From Psychromicrobium silvestre (lineage in GTDB: Bacteria > Actinomycetota > Actinomycetes > Actinomycetales > Micrococcaceae), in the NCBI RefSeq assembly GCF_013408295.1, contig NZ_JACBYQ010000001.1, positions 1,116,001-1,180,000 on the forward strand: a stretch of DNA of 64,000 nucleotides. The letters run 5' to 3'. Position 1 is the stretch's first letter, and every line of letters begins with the position of its first letter. Shown here one piece after another: positions 25,988 through 34,809 of the stretch. A model generated the notes under the pieces. That model saw nothing but the letters and a program-made list of their open reading frames with translations. It made no database searches and was not told the DNA's origin. A program made the position numbers and the translations under genes.

Positions 25988-26524
25988 ATGTCATTCATCC
26001 GCACCATCGCTCGCCCTCTGCTGGCATCAACCTTTATCGTTGCCGGTGTTGAGCGGATCCGGAATGCGGATGAAACGGCGCAGAGCCTTGGACCGGTACT
26101 ACGACCGCTGGCAAACGCATTACCCAATGCGGATGAAAAGCTGCTCGCCAGAGCTGTCGGTGGTGTTCAGGTGGGTGCCGGTGTACTCCTGGCTATCGGC
26201 AAGCTCCCGCGCTTCGCCGGCCTGTTACTCACCGTAACCTCCACCCTCAACACGGTGGCCGAATTCAGCGCGGCGGATACCACAAGTGGCGAAGGACGCC
26301 GCTGGCAGCGGGCGCAGTTACTGAAAAATGTCTCGCTGCTGGGTGGAGTGCTACTCGCCTCCGTGGATACCGCGGGAAAGCCCGGCCTGGCCTGGCGTGC
26401 CGAACACCTCACCGACTCGGCCCTCAAGGCGGGCAAGAAGGCTAGCAAGAAACAACTTAAAGCCGCCGGGAAGACCGTCAAGCGGACCGCCCATGAAATC
26501 GCAGGTGCGGTGCACGCTCAGTGA
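25988..26524 (+). CDS. DoxX family membrane protein
   Basis: A 178-residue DoxX-like protein with about four hydrophobic helices: IARPLLASTFIVAGVERI at the N-terminus, then AVGGVQVGAGVLLAIG, then FAGLLLTVTSTLN, then NVSLLGGVLLASVD, and a lysine-rich cytoplasmic tail (KAGKKASKKQLKAAGK). Mycobacterial DoxX has been linked to thiol-oxidative stress together with superoxide dismutase and SseA; here the divergent neighbour is sigR, in keeping with that. TGAGGAG precedes the ATG. Its stop overlaps the aroA start by 4 bp. Confidence 0.85.
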   Translation: MSFIRTIARPLLASTFIVAGVERIRNADETAQSLGPVLRPLANALPNADEKLLARAVGGVQVGAGVLLAIGKLPRFAGLLLTVTSTLNTVAEFSAADTTSGEGRRWQRAQLLKNVSLLGGVLLASVDTAGKPGLAWRAEHLTDSALKAGKKASKKQLKAAGKTVKRTAHEIAGAVHAQ

Positions 26525-27828
26525 GCTGGCTCGCCCCCACCGCTTCCGGACCTATTGATGCGACCATCACGGTTCCCGGCTCTAAATCGTTGACCAATCG
26601 CTACTTGATCTTGGCCGCACTGGCCGAATCGCCCAGTCTTTTGCGGGCTCCGCTACATTCCAGGGATTCGGCTCTGATGGTCGCCGCGCTCCGTGAGCTG
26701 GGTGCCGTAATAGAAGAACTACCGGGCGACGGCGATTATGGGCCTGATTTGCGCGTCACCCCCATCCCGAAAGACTACGAACTACCAGCGGAGGCCCGGA
26801 TCGATTGCGGCCTGGCTGGTACCGTGATGCGCTTTGTCCCCCCGCTGGCCGCGCTAGTGCGGGGCACGGTGCGGTTCGACGGCGACCCTCAAGCCCGGAT
26901 CCGACCTATGGGCCCGGTGCTGAAATCCCTGCGAGTGCTGGGTGTGCAGATCCAAGAAGAAGGCGAGTCCGGTGCGCTGCCTTTCACGGTAAGCGCCGAG
27001 GGTTCGGTTGAGGGAGGCTATCTCGCCATCGATGCCTCCGGATCCTCCCAGTTCGTTTCCGCGCTGCTGCTGGCTGCCCCGCGCTTCACCAACGGTTTGC
27101 ACCTTGAACACATTGGCAAACCGGTGCCGAGCCTGGAACATATCGCGATGACGGTCAAGCTGCTGCGCGAAGCTGGTGTGCAGGTTGATGACTCGGTGCC
27201 GAACCATTGGATTGTCTCGCCGGGCCCCATCCCCGGTTTCGACGTCCAGATTGAACAGGACCTCTCCAATGCCGGACCGTTCCTCGCCGCAGCCCTGGTG
27301 ACCCGGGGCACCGTGCGGGTGCCGCACTGGCCGGCTCAGACCACTCAGGTCGGCGATTCCTGGCGAAAAATTCTGACTGATTTCGGCGCGAAAGTGCACC
27401 TCGAAGGCGACACTCTCGTGGTCACCGGCGGCGAGCAGATCCTTGGTGTTGAGCTAGCCGACACCTCAGAGCTGGCGCCCACGGTGGCCGCGCTCTGTGC
27501 CCTGGCTGAGACTCCCAGCCGCTTGAGCGGGATCGCTCACCTACGTGGCCATGAAACGGACCGGCTGGCTGCCCTGGTGGCCGAGATCAAATCCCTGGGT
27601 GGGGATGCCGAGGAAACCGCCGATGGCTTACTCATCCGGCCCAGGCAGCTCCATCAAGGACTGTTCCGCAGCTACGCCGACCATCGGATGGCTACGGCGG
27701 GCGCGATTATTGGCCTCGCAGTCACCGGTGTTCAAGTGGATGACATTGGCAGCACCTCGAAGACCATGCCCGAATTCCCCCAGCTCTGGCAACGAATGCT
27801 GGAACAAAGCTCAGGACCAGCCAGCTAA
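26521..27828 (+). CDS. aroA: 3-phosphoshikimate 1-carboxyvinyltransferase (EPSP synthase)
   Basis: A 435-residue enzyme of the shikimate pathway that joins phosphoenolpyruvate to shikimate-3-phosphate. Present are VPGSKSLTNRYLILAALA (substrate-binding lysine and arginine), DCGLAGTVMRFVPPLAAL, the Ser-rich DASGSSQFVSALLLA, HLRGHETDRLAALVAEI and YADHRMATAGAIIG. The length is normal. The GTG start overlaps the DoxX stop, and the stop overlaps the rsgA start, so DoxX-aroA-rsgA is one transcript. Confidence 0.95.
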   Translation: MSWLAPTASGPIDATITVPGSKSLTNRYLILAALAESPSLLRAPLHSRDSALMVAALRELGAVIEELPGDGDYGPDLRVTPIPKDYELPAEARIDCGLAGTVMRFVPPLAALVRGTVRFDGDPQARIRPMGPVLKSLRVLGVQIQEEGESGALPFTVSAEGSVEGGYLAIDASGSSQFVSALLLAAPRFTNGLHLEHIGKPVPSLEHIAMTVKLLREAGVQVDDSVPNHWIVSPGPIPGFDVQIEQDLSNAGPFLAAALVTRGTVRVPHWPAQTTQVGDSWRKILTDFGAKVHLEGDTLVVTGGEQILGVELADTSELAPTVAALCALAETPSRLSGIAHLRGHETDRLAALVAEIKSLGGDAEETADGLLIRPRQLHQGLFRSYADHRMATAGAIIGLAVTGVQVDDIGSTSKTMPEFPQLWQRMLEQSSGPAS

Positions 27829-28880
27829 TGGGCCGCGAATGGGACGAGTCCGATGTGCGGATCAGGCCGAACAAAAAAGGCAGTCGACCACGCACCAAGG
27901 ACCGTCCCGCCCATCAGGATGCGGTGATCGGCCGGATTATCACGGTGGATCGTGGGCGCTATACCGCGGTAGTGGATGAAGCAACCGCTCAGGAGCGGGT
28001 CCTGATTGCTGCCCGGGCCCGGGAACTGCGCCGCTCCCCCGTGGTGGTCGGCGATTTCGTCGCCCTAGTCGGAGATACCTCCGGCGAACCCGATACCTTA
28101 GCCCGGCTAGTCCGGATCGAAGAGCGCCGTACCCTGCTGCGCCGTTCTGCGGATGATTCCGATCCGGTGGAGCGGGTTTTGGTGGCCAATGCGGACCAAC
28201 TGGTGATCGTGGTGGCTTCGGCCAATCCCGAACCCCGAACCGGCTTCATTGACCGGGCACTGGTTGCCGCTTATGACGCCGGGCTGGAGCCCCTGCTGCT
28301 GATCACCAAAACCGATGTGAAGGAACCCACCGAGCTGCTCGCTCATTATGCGCAGCTCGACTTGGCGGTGCTACTGAGCAAGACCACCGGCACACAGAGT
28401 TCAGCTGGCTCGGCAGATCTGCTCGGTGACGCCGTCGAGCAACTTCGTGATCGGCTAGACGGTAAGGTTTCCGTGCTAGTGGGGCACTCCGGCGTCGGAA
28501 AATCCACCATGGTCAACGCGCTGACCGGCTCCCAACGCGCCACCGGAGGAGTCAATGCGGTGACTGGTCGAGGTCGACACACCTCCTCCTCGGCGCTCGC
28601 GCTCCGCTTAGAAGATGCCCAGCCGGGAAGCTGGATCATCGACACCCCGGGCATTCGTTCCTTCGGCTTGGCCCATGTTGACCCGAATCGAATCCTCCGC
28701 GCCTTCGACGACCTAGAGCCCGGCATCGAGGACTGCCCTCGCGGCTGTAAGCATGACGATGAGGCTCCCGAATGTGGCTTGGACAGTTGGGTGGAAAGCG
28801 GTCAAGCGGGCGACGGCGGTGCGGAGCGATTGGCCTCCTATCGTCGCCTTTTGAACGCGATTCGAGCCTCCGCCTGGTGA
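27828..28880 (+). CDS. rsgA: Ribosome small-subunit biogenesis GTPase RsgA
   Basis: A 350-residue circularly permuted GTPase. An N-terminal OB-fold (ITVDRGRYTAVV) is followed by G4 (ITKTD), then G1 (GHSGVGKSTMVNAL, near residue 219), a Gly-rich switch and G3 (DTPGIRSFG), and a C-terminal zinc finger (CPRGCKHDDEAPEC). It checks late assembly of the 30S subunit. The ATG overlaps the aroA stop. The order aroA-rsgA-hisN is widely conserved in actinobacteria. Confidence 0.95.
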   Translation: MGREWDESDVRIRPNKKGSRPRTKDRPAHQDAVIGRIITVDRGRYTAVVDEATAQERVLIAARARELRRSPVVVGDFVALVGDTSGEPDTLARLVRIEERRTLLRRSADDSDPVERVLVANADQLVIVVASANPEPRTGFIDRALVAAYDAGLEPLLLITKTDVKEPTELLAHYAQLDLAVLLSKTTGTQSSAGSADLLGDAVEQLRDRLDGKVSVLVGHSGVGKSTMVNALTGSQRATGGVNAVTGRGRHTSSSALALRLEDAQPGSWIIDTPGIRSFGLAHVDPNRILRAFDDLEPGIEDCPRGCKHDDEAPECGLDSWVESGQAGDGGAERLASYRRLLNAIRASAW

Positions 28881-28943
28881 GCCAAGCGCGCGAAGAGCCC
28901 TTGCTTGCGCCAAATACCGGCCAGATCGGGATAGCGTGTTGCC

Positions 28944-29756
28944 ATGACTATGCACCTTCAGGGTTATAACGACGATCTGCGTTTGGCCCATGTGCTGGCC
29001 GACTCCGTTGACGCACAGACCATGGATCGGTTCAAAGCCCTTGATCTGACCGTTGAAACCAAGCCGGACCTCACCCCGGTGACGGATGCCGATAAAGGAG
29101 CCGAGGAAGCCATTCGTAGCCAACTGGCTCGAGTGCGTCCGCGAGACGCGGTGTTGGGCGAGGAGTTCGGTAGTTCCGGACATGGTGCCCGGCGCTGGAT
29201 TATTGACCCGATCGACGGCACCAAGAACTTCGTCCGGGGTGTTCCGGTCTGGGCAACCCTGATCTCCCTGGTGGATGAGGGCGTTCCGGTGCTTGGAGTA
29301 GTAAGTGCGCCTGCCCTGGGCAAACGCTGGTGGGCTTCCAAGGGCACCGGCGCTTTCACCGGGAAGTCCCTCGCTGCGGCCAGCAGGCTCAAGGTTTCCA
29401 ATGTTTCGCAGCTCTCCGATGCCTCGGTCTCCTACTCCTCGCTTTCCGGTTGGCGGGAGCGTGGCAATCTTGATCAGTTCATGGAATTGCTGGACACCAC
29501 CTGGCGGAGCCGGGCTTACGGTGATTTCTGGTCCTACTGCCTGGTCGCCGAAGGAGCCGTGGACATTGCTTGCGAGCCTTCGCTCAATCTCTACGATATG
29601 GCGGCCCTGGTGCCAATCATTACCGAGGCAGGTGGGCGTTTCACCTCCCTAGAAGGTGTGGACGGCCCCTTCGGTGGGAATGCGCTGGCCAGCAATGGCA
29701 TTTTGCATTCAGAGGCCCTGAAGTTGCTCAATCCAGATCTTGACGACCTGCTCTGA
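28944..29756 (+). CDS. hisN: Histidinol-phosphatase, inositol monophosphatase family
   Basis: A 270-residue metal-dependent phosphatase of the IMPase superfamily. The metal-binding motifs are GEEFG (with the Glu), [12 protein letters not shown] (DPIDGT) and a C-terminal [22 protein letters not shown]. In actinobacteria the gene after rsgA is the HisN type that makes histidinol. TAGCGT ends 6 nt before the ATG and no Shine-Dalgarno is evident, so this may be a leaderless transcript separate from rsgA (63-bp gap). Confidence 0.9.
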   Translation: MTMHLQGYNDDLRLAHVLADSVDAQTMDRFKALDLTVETKPDLTPVTDADKGAEEAIRSQLARVRPRDAVLGEEFGSSGHGARRWIIDPIDGTKNFVRGVPVWATLISLVDEGVPVLGVVSAPALGKRWWASKGTGAFTGKSLAAASRLKVSNVSQLSDASVSYSSLSGWRERGNLDQFMELLDTTWRSRAYGDFWSYCLVAEGAVDIACEPSLNLYDMAALVPIITEAGGRFTSLEGVDGPFGGNALASNGILHSEALKLLNPDLDDLL

Positions 29757-29855
29757 GCGCATCGGGTCAAACCGTTCGACCGGCGTATTGCGGCTTGGGT
29801 CGGGATATGACGTAACAGAGTGCGCAGCTACTACCAACTCCCCTAGGCTGATAAC

Positions 29856-29980
29856 AGGTCACGAGTGCCAGCGCTAAACCCCGGTTTGCTGGCCGGCAAC
29901 CCTCCTTTCGCGGTGGGGTGCCCCGGGTGACGACCTGGCCACATCAAAAGGTGTGGCAAGCGCGGATTCCTGGTCGTCTC
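29856..29980 (+). ncRNA. SAM-IV riboswitch
   Basis: The core matches the SAM-IV class: GGTCACGAGTGCCAGCG at the 5' side, a GGTTTGCTGGCCGGCAACC segment, the CGGTGGGGTGCCCCGGGTGA junction and the closing GACGACCTGG, then a CCACATC/GGTGTGG hairpin and the CAAGCGCGG pseudoknot strand. It senses S-adenosylmethionine. GACGACC (29929-29935) is also complementary to GGTCGTC (29972-29978), a possible switch, and TCCTC (29988-29992) can pair with GAGGA (29999-30003) to mask the ribosome site of the next gene, so control of translation is likely. Confidence 0.85.
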
Positions 29981-30007
29981 GCCGGGGTCCTCTGAGTGGA
30001 GGAATCA

Positions 30008-31381
30008 ATGACTACCATCGCCGTCGAAAAGACCCCTACCCAACCACAGGCTCTATTGCCGGTGCTGGGTGCCGAACTTCAAGCCCCTCTGGTGCAGGGC
30101 GGTGAGCTTCGCTATGTGAATCTGGACTACGCTGCCTCCAGCCCGGCTCTCGCCTCGGTGGCCGACTATCTGAACGAAATCCTGCCCTTCTACGCGAGCG
30201 TGCACCGCGGTGCGGGATATGCCTCCCAAATCAGCACTTCGGTTTATGAGAATTCCCGCAACGTTGTACGCAGTTTTGTCGGCGGGCGCCCCGATGACAC
30301 GGTGATCTTCACCCGAAACACCACGGACGCACTCAACTTGCTCGCCCGTTGCCTGCCCGCCCAGGGCGATGTGCTCTACCTAGACATTGAGCATCATGCG
30401 AATCTACTGCCCTGGCAGCAACTACCGCACCGCAGCGTGCTGGCGGGAGAGTCGATTGCCAGCACCCTTGAAATCCTGGAAAAGGAGCTGCAACTCGGAT
30501 CTGTATCCTTGCTTGCGGTCACAGGAGCCTCCAATGTCACCGGTGAGGTGCTGCCGGTCGCAGAGCTGGCTGCCTTGGCACACCGTTACGGAGCTCGAAT
30601 CGTGGTCGATGCCGCCCAGCTGGTGCCGCATCGCAGAGTCGATATTGCTGCCGCTGACATCGACTACTTGGCTTTCTCCGGCCATAAACTCTATGCACCT
30701 TTCGGTTCCGGGGTGCTGGTTGGCCGACCGGATTGGCTCGACGCCGGGGTGCCCCTGCTTTTTGGTGGTGGCGCGGTGAAGGAAGTCCGTTTGGACTCGG
30801 TGAGTTGGGCGGAGGGTCCCGCGCGGCATGAGGGCGGCAGCCCCAATGTGTTGGGCGCCGCTACCTTGGCCAAGGCCACGGAGGTGATTGCCTCCCTTGA
30901 CCAGGACGAATGGCAGCAGCATGAGCAACAGTTGCGTGACGCACTGATCGAAGGTCTGCAAGGCATTCCCGGGGTCACGGTGCATCGACTCTTCAACGAC
31001 TCGGAGAGTTACTCGGACAGCGGCAGCATCGGGGTGGTCAACTTCTCGGTTTCTGGCTACGATTCCGGGTTGGTGGCGGCGTATCTGTCCGCAGAATTCG
31101 CGGTGGGAGTACGGGACGGACGTTTTTGCGCTCATCCCCTGCTGCGTCGGCTAGGCCTTCCCACCGGTTCGCTACGAGCCAGTTTCGGCCTTGGATCCCG
31201 GTTTGCCGATGTGGAACGGCTGATCGCCGGAGTGAATAAATTGATCGCTGAGGGGCCCACCGGAGACTATGTGGTGGAGTCCGGGCGTTGGGTTCCGGTG
31301 AACGATTTTCGGGCCTTCCCACAGTGGGCCCCAAATACCCCGGGAACCGCCGGAGCGGCGCCCTGCAGCGTGTCCGAGTAA
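30008..31381 (+). CDS. Aminotransferase class V-fold PLP enzyme (cysteine desulfurase-like), riboswitch-controlled
   Basis: A 457-residue fold-type I PLP enzyme. The PLP lysine lies in FSGHKLYAPFGSG, with TRNTTDALNLLARCL binding the phosphate and VVDAAQLVPHRRVD holding the ring aspartate. C-terminal EFAVGVRDGRFCAHPLL and LRASFGLGSR match SufS/CsdA-like relatives. The start is the ATG at 30008, 6 nt after GGAGG. The SAM-IV riboswitch directly upstream implies a job in methionine or cysteine metabolism, perhaps sulfur removal from cysteine or a cysteine derivative. The exact substrate is not known. Confidence 0.85.
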   Translation: MTTIAVEKTPTQPQALLPVLGAELQAPLVQGGELRYVNLDYAASSPALASVADYLNEILPFYASVHRGAGYASQISTSVYENSRNVVRSFVGGRPDDTVIFTRNTTDALNLLARCLPAQGDVLYLDIEHHANLLPWQQLPHRSVLAGESIASTLEILEKELQLGSVSLLAVTGASNVTGEVLPVAELAALAHRYGARIVVDAAQLVPHRRVDIAAADIDYLAFSGHKLYAPFGSGVLVGRPDWLDAGVPLLFGGGAVKEVRLDSVSWAEGPARHEGGSPNVLGAATLAKATEVIASLDQDEWQQHEQQLRDALIEGLQGIPGVTVHRLFNDSESYSDSGSIGVVNFSVSGYDSGLVAAYLSAEFAVGVRDGRFCAHPLLRRLGLPTGSLRASFGLGSRFADVERLIAGVNKLIAEGPTGDYVVESGRWVPVNDFRAFPQWAPNTPGTAGAAPCSVSE

Positions 31382-31426
31382 CTGCGTACCCGAAGGATAT
31401 TCTGGGGGAAGATCCCGGAGGTATGC

Positions 31427-32203
31427 ATGAACAAAACAAGCGATGATCCGAAGCAGAGCAGGCGTGAGGAACTGGGCGCTGCCTTTCTCAGCGGAGGTGA
31501 GCTCTATCAGCGAGTCCGTCCTGGTTACCCCGAGGCTGCCTCGCGGTGGCTCGTGCCGCCGGAGGCCCGTCGGGTCATCGATCTGGGCGCTGGCACGGGA
31601 AAGTTCACCGAACGTCTAGTGGAGCGCGGTCTGGAGGTAATCGCGGTCGATCCTTCCGCGGATATGCTCAGCCAGTTGAGCGAACGCTTTCCCCAAGTGC
31701 ACACCATGCTGGGCAGCGCTGAAGACTTCGCGGTTCCCGATGCCAGTGTCGACGCTGTTCTGGTGGCCCAGGCCTGGCATTGGTTTGAACCGGTTTCCGC
31801 GAGCGCCGAAATCGCTCGGGTGCTTCGTCCGGGTGGTTGGCTGGGACTGATCTGGAACCAACTCGATGTCCGGGTCCCCTGGGTTCACCGGCTGTCTCGA
31901 ATTATGCACGCTGGAGATGTGCATCGTCCCGAGGTGGTTCCCGCTCTGGGGCCGCAATTCAGTCCGCCCGAGTCGCATTTATCGCATTGGTCCCAGTCCC
32001 TGGACACCTCCGAGCTGATCGAGCTCGTCAAGTCCCGGAGCTACTACCTACGTGCGTCTGAACAGAACCGAAGCCGGCTGCTAGGGAACCTTGATTGGTA
32101 CCTCTTTGAACATCTCGGCTTTTCGCCGGGAGAACGCTTGGAATTGCCTTACCTCACTTTGGCTTGGCGAGCCGCTAAACTCACCGCATCCTCGCCGTCG
32201 TGA
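31427..32203 (+). CDS. Class I SAM-dependent methyltransferase
   Basis: A 258-residue methyltransferase of the type 11 group. Motif I is VIDLGAGTGKFTERL, with the acidic residue of strand 2 in VIAVDPSADML and the post-motif VLVAQAWHWFEP and RVLRPGGWLGLIWNQ. GGAG lies 9 nt upstream of the ATG. It follows the class V enzyme by 45 bp and may share the SAM-IV-controlled transcript, which would link a SAM sensor, a sulfur enzyme and a SAM user. Substrate unknown. Confidence 0.88.
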   Translation: MNKTSDDPKQSRREELGAAFLSGGELYQRVRPGYPEAASRWLVPPEARRVIDLGAGTGKFTERLVERGLEVIAVDPSADMLSQLSERFPQVHTMLGSAEDFAVPDASVDAVLVAQAWHWFEPVSASAEIARVLRPGGWLGLIWNQLDVRVPWVHRLSRIMHAGDVHRPEVVPALGPQFSPPESHLSHWSQSLDTSELIELVKSRSYYLRASEQNRSRLLGNLDWYLFEHLGFSPGERLELPYLTLAWRAAKLTASSPS

Positions 32204-32249
32204 CCGCGCTATTGCTAGCGGACGTCCACCCGGCTTAGCTTTCGCGGCA

Positions 32250-32291
32250 TTGCGAGATGAACGATTGACTTCTATTATTAGGCGTACCGAA
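32250..32291 (+). promoter_or_regulatory. mntH promoter with candidate MntR (DtxR-type) box
   Basis: TTGCGA (32250-32255) is 17 nt from TATTAT (32273-32278). Overlapping its end is TTAGGCGTACCGAA (32278-32291), a TTxGG-N4-CCxAA palindrome like DtxR-family sites. The adjacent MntR-type gene is the probable binder, repressing mntH when manganese is plentiful (inference). Confidence 0.55.
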
Positions 32292-32314
32292 ACTTTAAAA
32301 GTAGGGACGCCGAT

Positions 32315-33577
32315 ATGACGAAGGCATTGCCGCAGGCGCCGCCCCAAGCGCCGAAGCTTGGCTCCGCCCGCTTGCTGTTCTTGCTTGGTCCTGCCTTCGT
32401 CGCCGCTATCGCTTATGTTGACCCTGGCAATGTAGCCGCCAATCTGACCAGCGGAGCCAAATTCGGTTATCTCTTGGTTTGGGTGCTGGTCACCGCCAAC
32501 CTGATGGCCATGATGATCCAATACCAATCTGCCAAACTGGGCCTGGTCACCGGTAAATCGCTTCCTGAATTACTTGGCGAACGTCTGCGCCCGGCCGCCC
32601 GAAGGGCATTCTGGCTGCAAGCCGAGTTGACCGCAATGGCCACGGATTTAGCAGAAGTAATCGGCGGCGCCATTGCGCTCAACCTGCTTTTCCAGCTCCC
32701 TCTTCCGCTCGGTGGTCTGATTGTTGGATTGATTTCAATGGCTATGCTGGCGGTGCAGAATCGCTACGGTCAGCGCCGCTTCGAATCCGTTATCGTCTTC
32801 CTACTCCTGGTGATCACCATCGGATTCCTTTTCGGGCTCGTGGTCAATCCGCCCGATGCGGGGGAAGCCAGCGCCGGCTTGCTGCCCCGCTTCGATGGAT
32901 CTGAGTCTGTATTGCTGGCAGCCAGTATGCTCGGAGCCACCGTAATGCCGCACGCCATCTATCTGCACTCTGCGCTGGCTCGGGATCGGCATCGCCCTGC
33001 AGGCACCGAGGAACCGACTGCGAGCGGGCTTCGCCAGTTAGTGAAGGCAACTCGGTTTGATGTGGTGATTGCGCTCCTATTGGCGGGAACGGTCAATATC
33101 GGCATGTTGCTTCTTGCCGCCTCGACGCTACGCGGCGTGGACGGTACCGACACCATAGAAGGCGCACATCAAGCCATTTCATTCTCGCTGGGCCCGGCGG
33201 TAGGCGTGGTTTTTGGCATCGGCTTGCTGGCTTCTGGGCTCGCATCTACCTCGGTCGGCTGTTACGCCGGGGCTACCGTCATGTCGGGGCTACTGACCTT
33301 CAGGGTCCCCCTCCTGTTGCGCCGAGTGATCAGCTTGATTCCGGCCCTGTTATTGCTTATTGCGGGGGTAGATCCCACCTGGGCACTGGTCATCAGCCAG
33401 ATGGCGCTGAGCTTCGGCATCCCCTTCGCGCTTTTCCCGCTGCTTCGGCTGACCTCAAATAGGAAGCTGATGGGCGAATACCGTGACGGCTTGGCGCTGC
33501 GCCTCGCTTCAATCTGTAGCGCCATCCTCATCATCGTCCTCAATCTGGCATTAGTCTGGCTGACCATTGCTGGTTGA
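32315..33577 (+). CDS. mntH: Nramp-family divalent metal transporter MntH
   Basis: A 420-residue, 11-helix Nramp transporter that imports manganese (and possibly iron) with protons. The metal-binding motif DPGN is in helix 1 (AYVDPGNVAANL), and the partner motif in helix 6 is GATVMPHAIYLHS (MPH). QAELTAMATDLAEVIGGAIAL is the typical helix 3. A regulator of the DtxR/MntR type lies 39 bp downstream, supporting manganese. A DtxR-like palindrome sits in the promoter. Confidence 0.93.
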   Translation: MTKALPQAPPQAPKLGSARLLFLLGPAFVAAIAYVDPGNVAANLTSGAKFGYLLVWVLVTANLMAMMIQYQSAKLGLVTGKSLPELLGERLRPAARRAFWLQAELTAMATDLAEVIGGAIALNLLFQLPLPLGGLIVGLISMAMLAVQNRYGQRRFESVIVFLLLVITIGFLFGLVVNPPDAGEASAGLLPRFDGSESVLLAASMLGATVMPHAIYLHSALARDRHRPAGTEEPTASGLRQLVKATRFDVVIALLLAGTVNIGMLLLAASTLRGVDGTDTIEGAHQAISFSLGPAVGVVFGIGLLASGLASTSVGCYAGATVMSGLLTFRVPLLLRRVISLIPALLLLIAGVDPTWALVISQMALSFGIPFALFPLLRLTSNRKLMGEYRDGLALRLASICSAILIIVLNLALVWLTIAG

Positions 33578-33616
33578 TCAGATCAATGGCGGCAGCTCGA
33601 CAGGTATTGTTGAAGG

Positions 33617-34330
33617 GTGAAGGCCATCCCCACTTCCTCAAGCGTCGAAGACTACGTCAAGGTCATCTACGCCTATACGGAGTGGCAGGATAAACCGATC
33701 AACTCCTCGCAATTGGCTACTCGGCTCGGGGTGGCCAACTCCTCGGTTTCCGAGATGGTCCGCAAACTAAAGGACCTGGGCCTGGTGAACCACCAGCCCT
33801 ATAGCAGCATCGAATTAACCGAGCAGGGCTTGACCTTGGCGCTGTCCATGGTCCGCAGGCATCGGTTACTCGAAACCTACCTGGCTCAGGAGCTCGGTTA
33901 TCGCTGGGACGAGGTGCACGATGAGGCTGAGCTGCTTGAACATGCTGTCTCCGATACTTTTATCGAGCGACTCTCGGCCAAGCTAGGCAATCCTTCTCGC
34001 GATCCACACGGCGACCCGATTCCGGGCCCTGACGGTCAGATCGATTTACCCGTGGCCCACCGCCTGGTGGAGCTCGATCCGGGGCACCGCGGTGAAATCA
34101 CCAGGATCAGCGATGAAAACCCCGAGCTCTTGCGTTACCTCGATGAGGAACGAATTGAGCTGGATGCGGCCATCGAGGTCTTGGGGCGCAAGCCCTTTGG
34201 CGGCTCCCTGGTGATCCGTCTTGGCGATTCGGAACACAGCCGCGAACTGGATCTCAGCGATGAGATTGGTGCCGCATTATGGGTGCGAGACACGGTGACT
34301 CATAAAGACTGCACGGTCCCCACTCGATGA
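33617..34330 (+). CDS. mntR: Manganese-dependent transcriptional regulator, DtxR/MntR family
   Basis: A 237-residue DtxR-family repressor: winged helix (residues 8-70, SSQLATRLGVANSSVSEMVRKL), metal-binding dimerisation domain (RRHRLLETYLAQELGY, DEAELLEHAVSD) and a C-terminal SH3/FeoA-like domain (VAHRLVELDPGHRGEI). The GTG start overlaps a GGG-rich site. Position after mntH suggests manganese. Its stop overlaps the crcB start by 4 bp, an unusual coupling to fluoride channels. Confidence 0.88.
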   Translation: MKAIPTSSSVEDYVKVIYAYTEWQDKPINSSQLATRLGVANSSVSEMVRKLKDLGLVNHQPYSSIELTEQGLTLALSMVRRHRLLETYLAQELGYRWDEVHDEAELLEHAVSDTFIERLSAKLGNPSRDPHGDPIPGPDGQIDLPVAHRLVELDPGHRGEITRISDENPELLRYLDEERIELDAAIEVLGRKPFGGSLVIRLGDSEHSRELDLSDEIGAALWVRDTVTHKDCTVPTR

Positions 34331-34809
34331 GCGGTTCGCATCGCTGGCCGCCTGCGCTGGCCTGGTTCAGCGTCGCGGTAGCCGGAATTCTCGGAACCGA
34401 GCTACGCTACGGCATAGGTCTACTTTTCCCGGAGAGCAGCACGGGCTTTCCTCTCACTACCTTGCTCATTAATATCTGCGGCTCCTTCGCCTTGGGATGG
34501 CTGACTGGCTATTGGGCCAAGCATCCAGTCCGCTGGTGGCTGCGAGCCGCCTTGGGACCGGGCCTATTGGGCTCCTTTACTACCTTCTCCGCGGTGGTCT
34601 ATGCGGTGGAGCAATTAGCCAGGCACGCGCTAGCCGGGCTATGGATTCCCTACCTTGTCATTACCCTCTTGGCCGGCCTTTTTGCCGCTCTCCTCGGCTT
34701 ACGCCTGGGTGAGCTACGCGGGCAACGCGGGCTACGCGGGCAACGCGGGAGCCAACAAGCAGCCGAGCAAGTAGATAACCGAGTCCGCCAGCCTGGGAGC
34801 CAAGGATGA
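34327..34809 (+). CDS. crcB: Fluoride channel subunit CrcB/Fluc, first copy
   Basis: A 160-residue four-helix fluoride channel subunit. The conserved GTELRYGIG, TLLINICGSFALGW (with the polar Asn) and GLLGSFTTFSAVVYAVE (the FTTFS phenylalanine-box motif) are present. The C-terminus is extended by a Gly/Arg/Gln-rich tail produced by an 18-bp tandem duplication. It overlaps the second crcB by 4 bp; Gram-positive Fluc channels often act as heterodimers of two such subunits. No fluoride riboswitch is visible upstream, since the gene is fused to the mntR transcript. Confidence 0.9.
   Translation: MSGSHRWPPALAWFSVAVAGILGTELRYGIGLLFPESSTGFPLTTLLINICGSFALGWLTGYWAKHPVRWWLRAALGPGLLGSFTTFSAVVYAVEQLARHALAGLWIPYLVITLLAGLFAALLGLRLGELRGQRGLRGQRGSQQAAEQVDNRVRQPGSQG
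34714..34749 (+). repeat. 18-bp tandem duplication at the end of the first crcB
   Basis: CTACGCGGGCAACGCGGG occurs exactly twice, 34714-34731 and 34732-34749, keeping frame and encoding a doubled Leu-Arg-Gly-Gln-Arg-Gly hexapeptide in the C-terminal tail. Confidence 0.9.
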
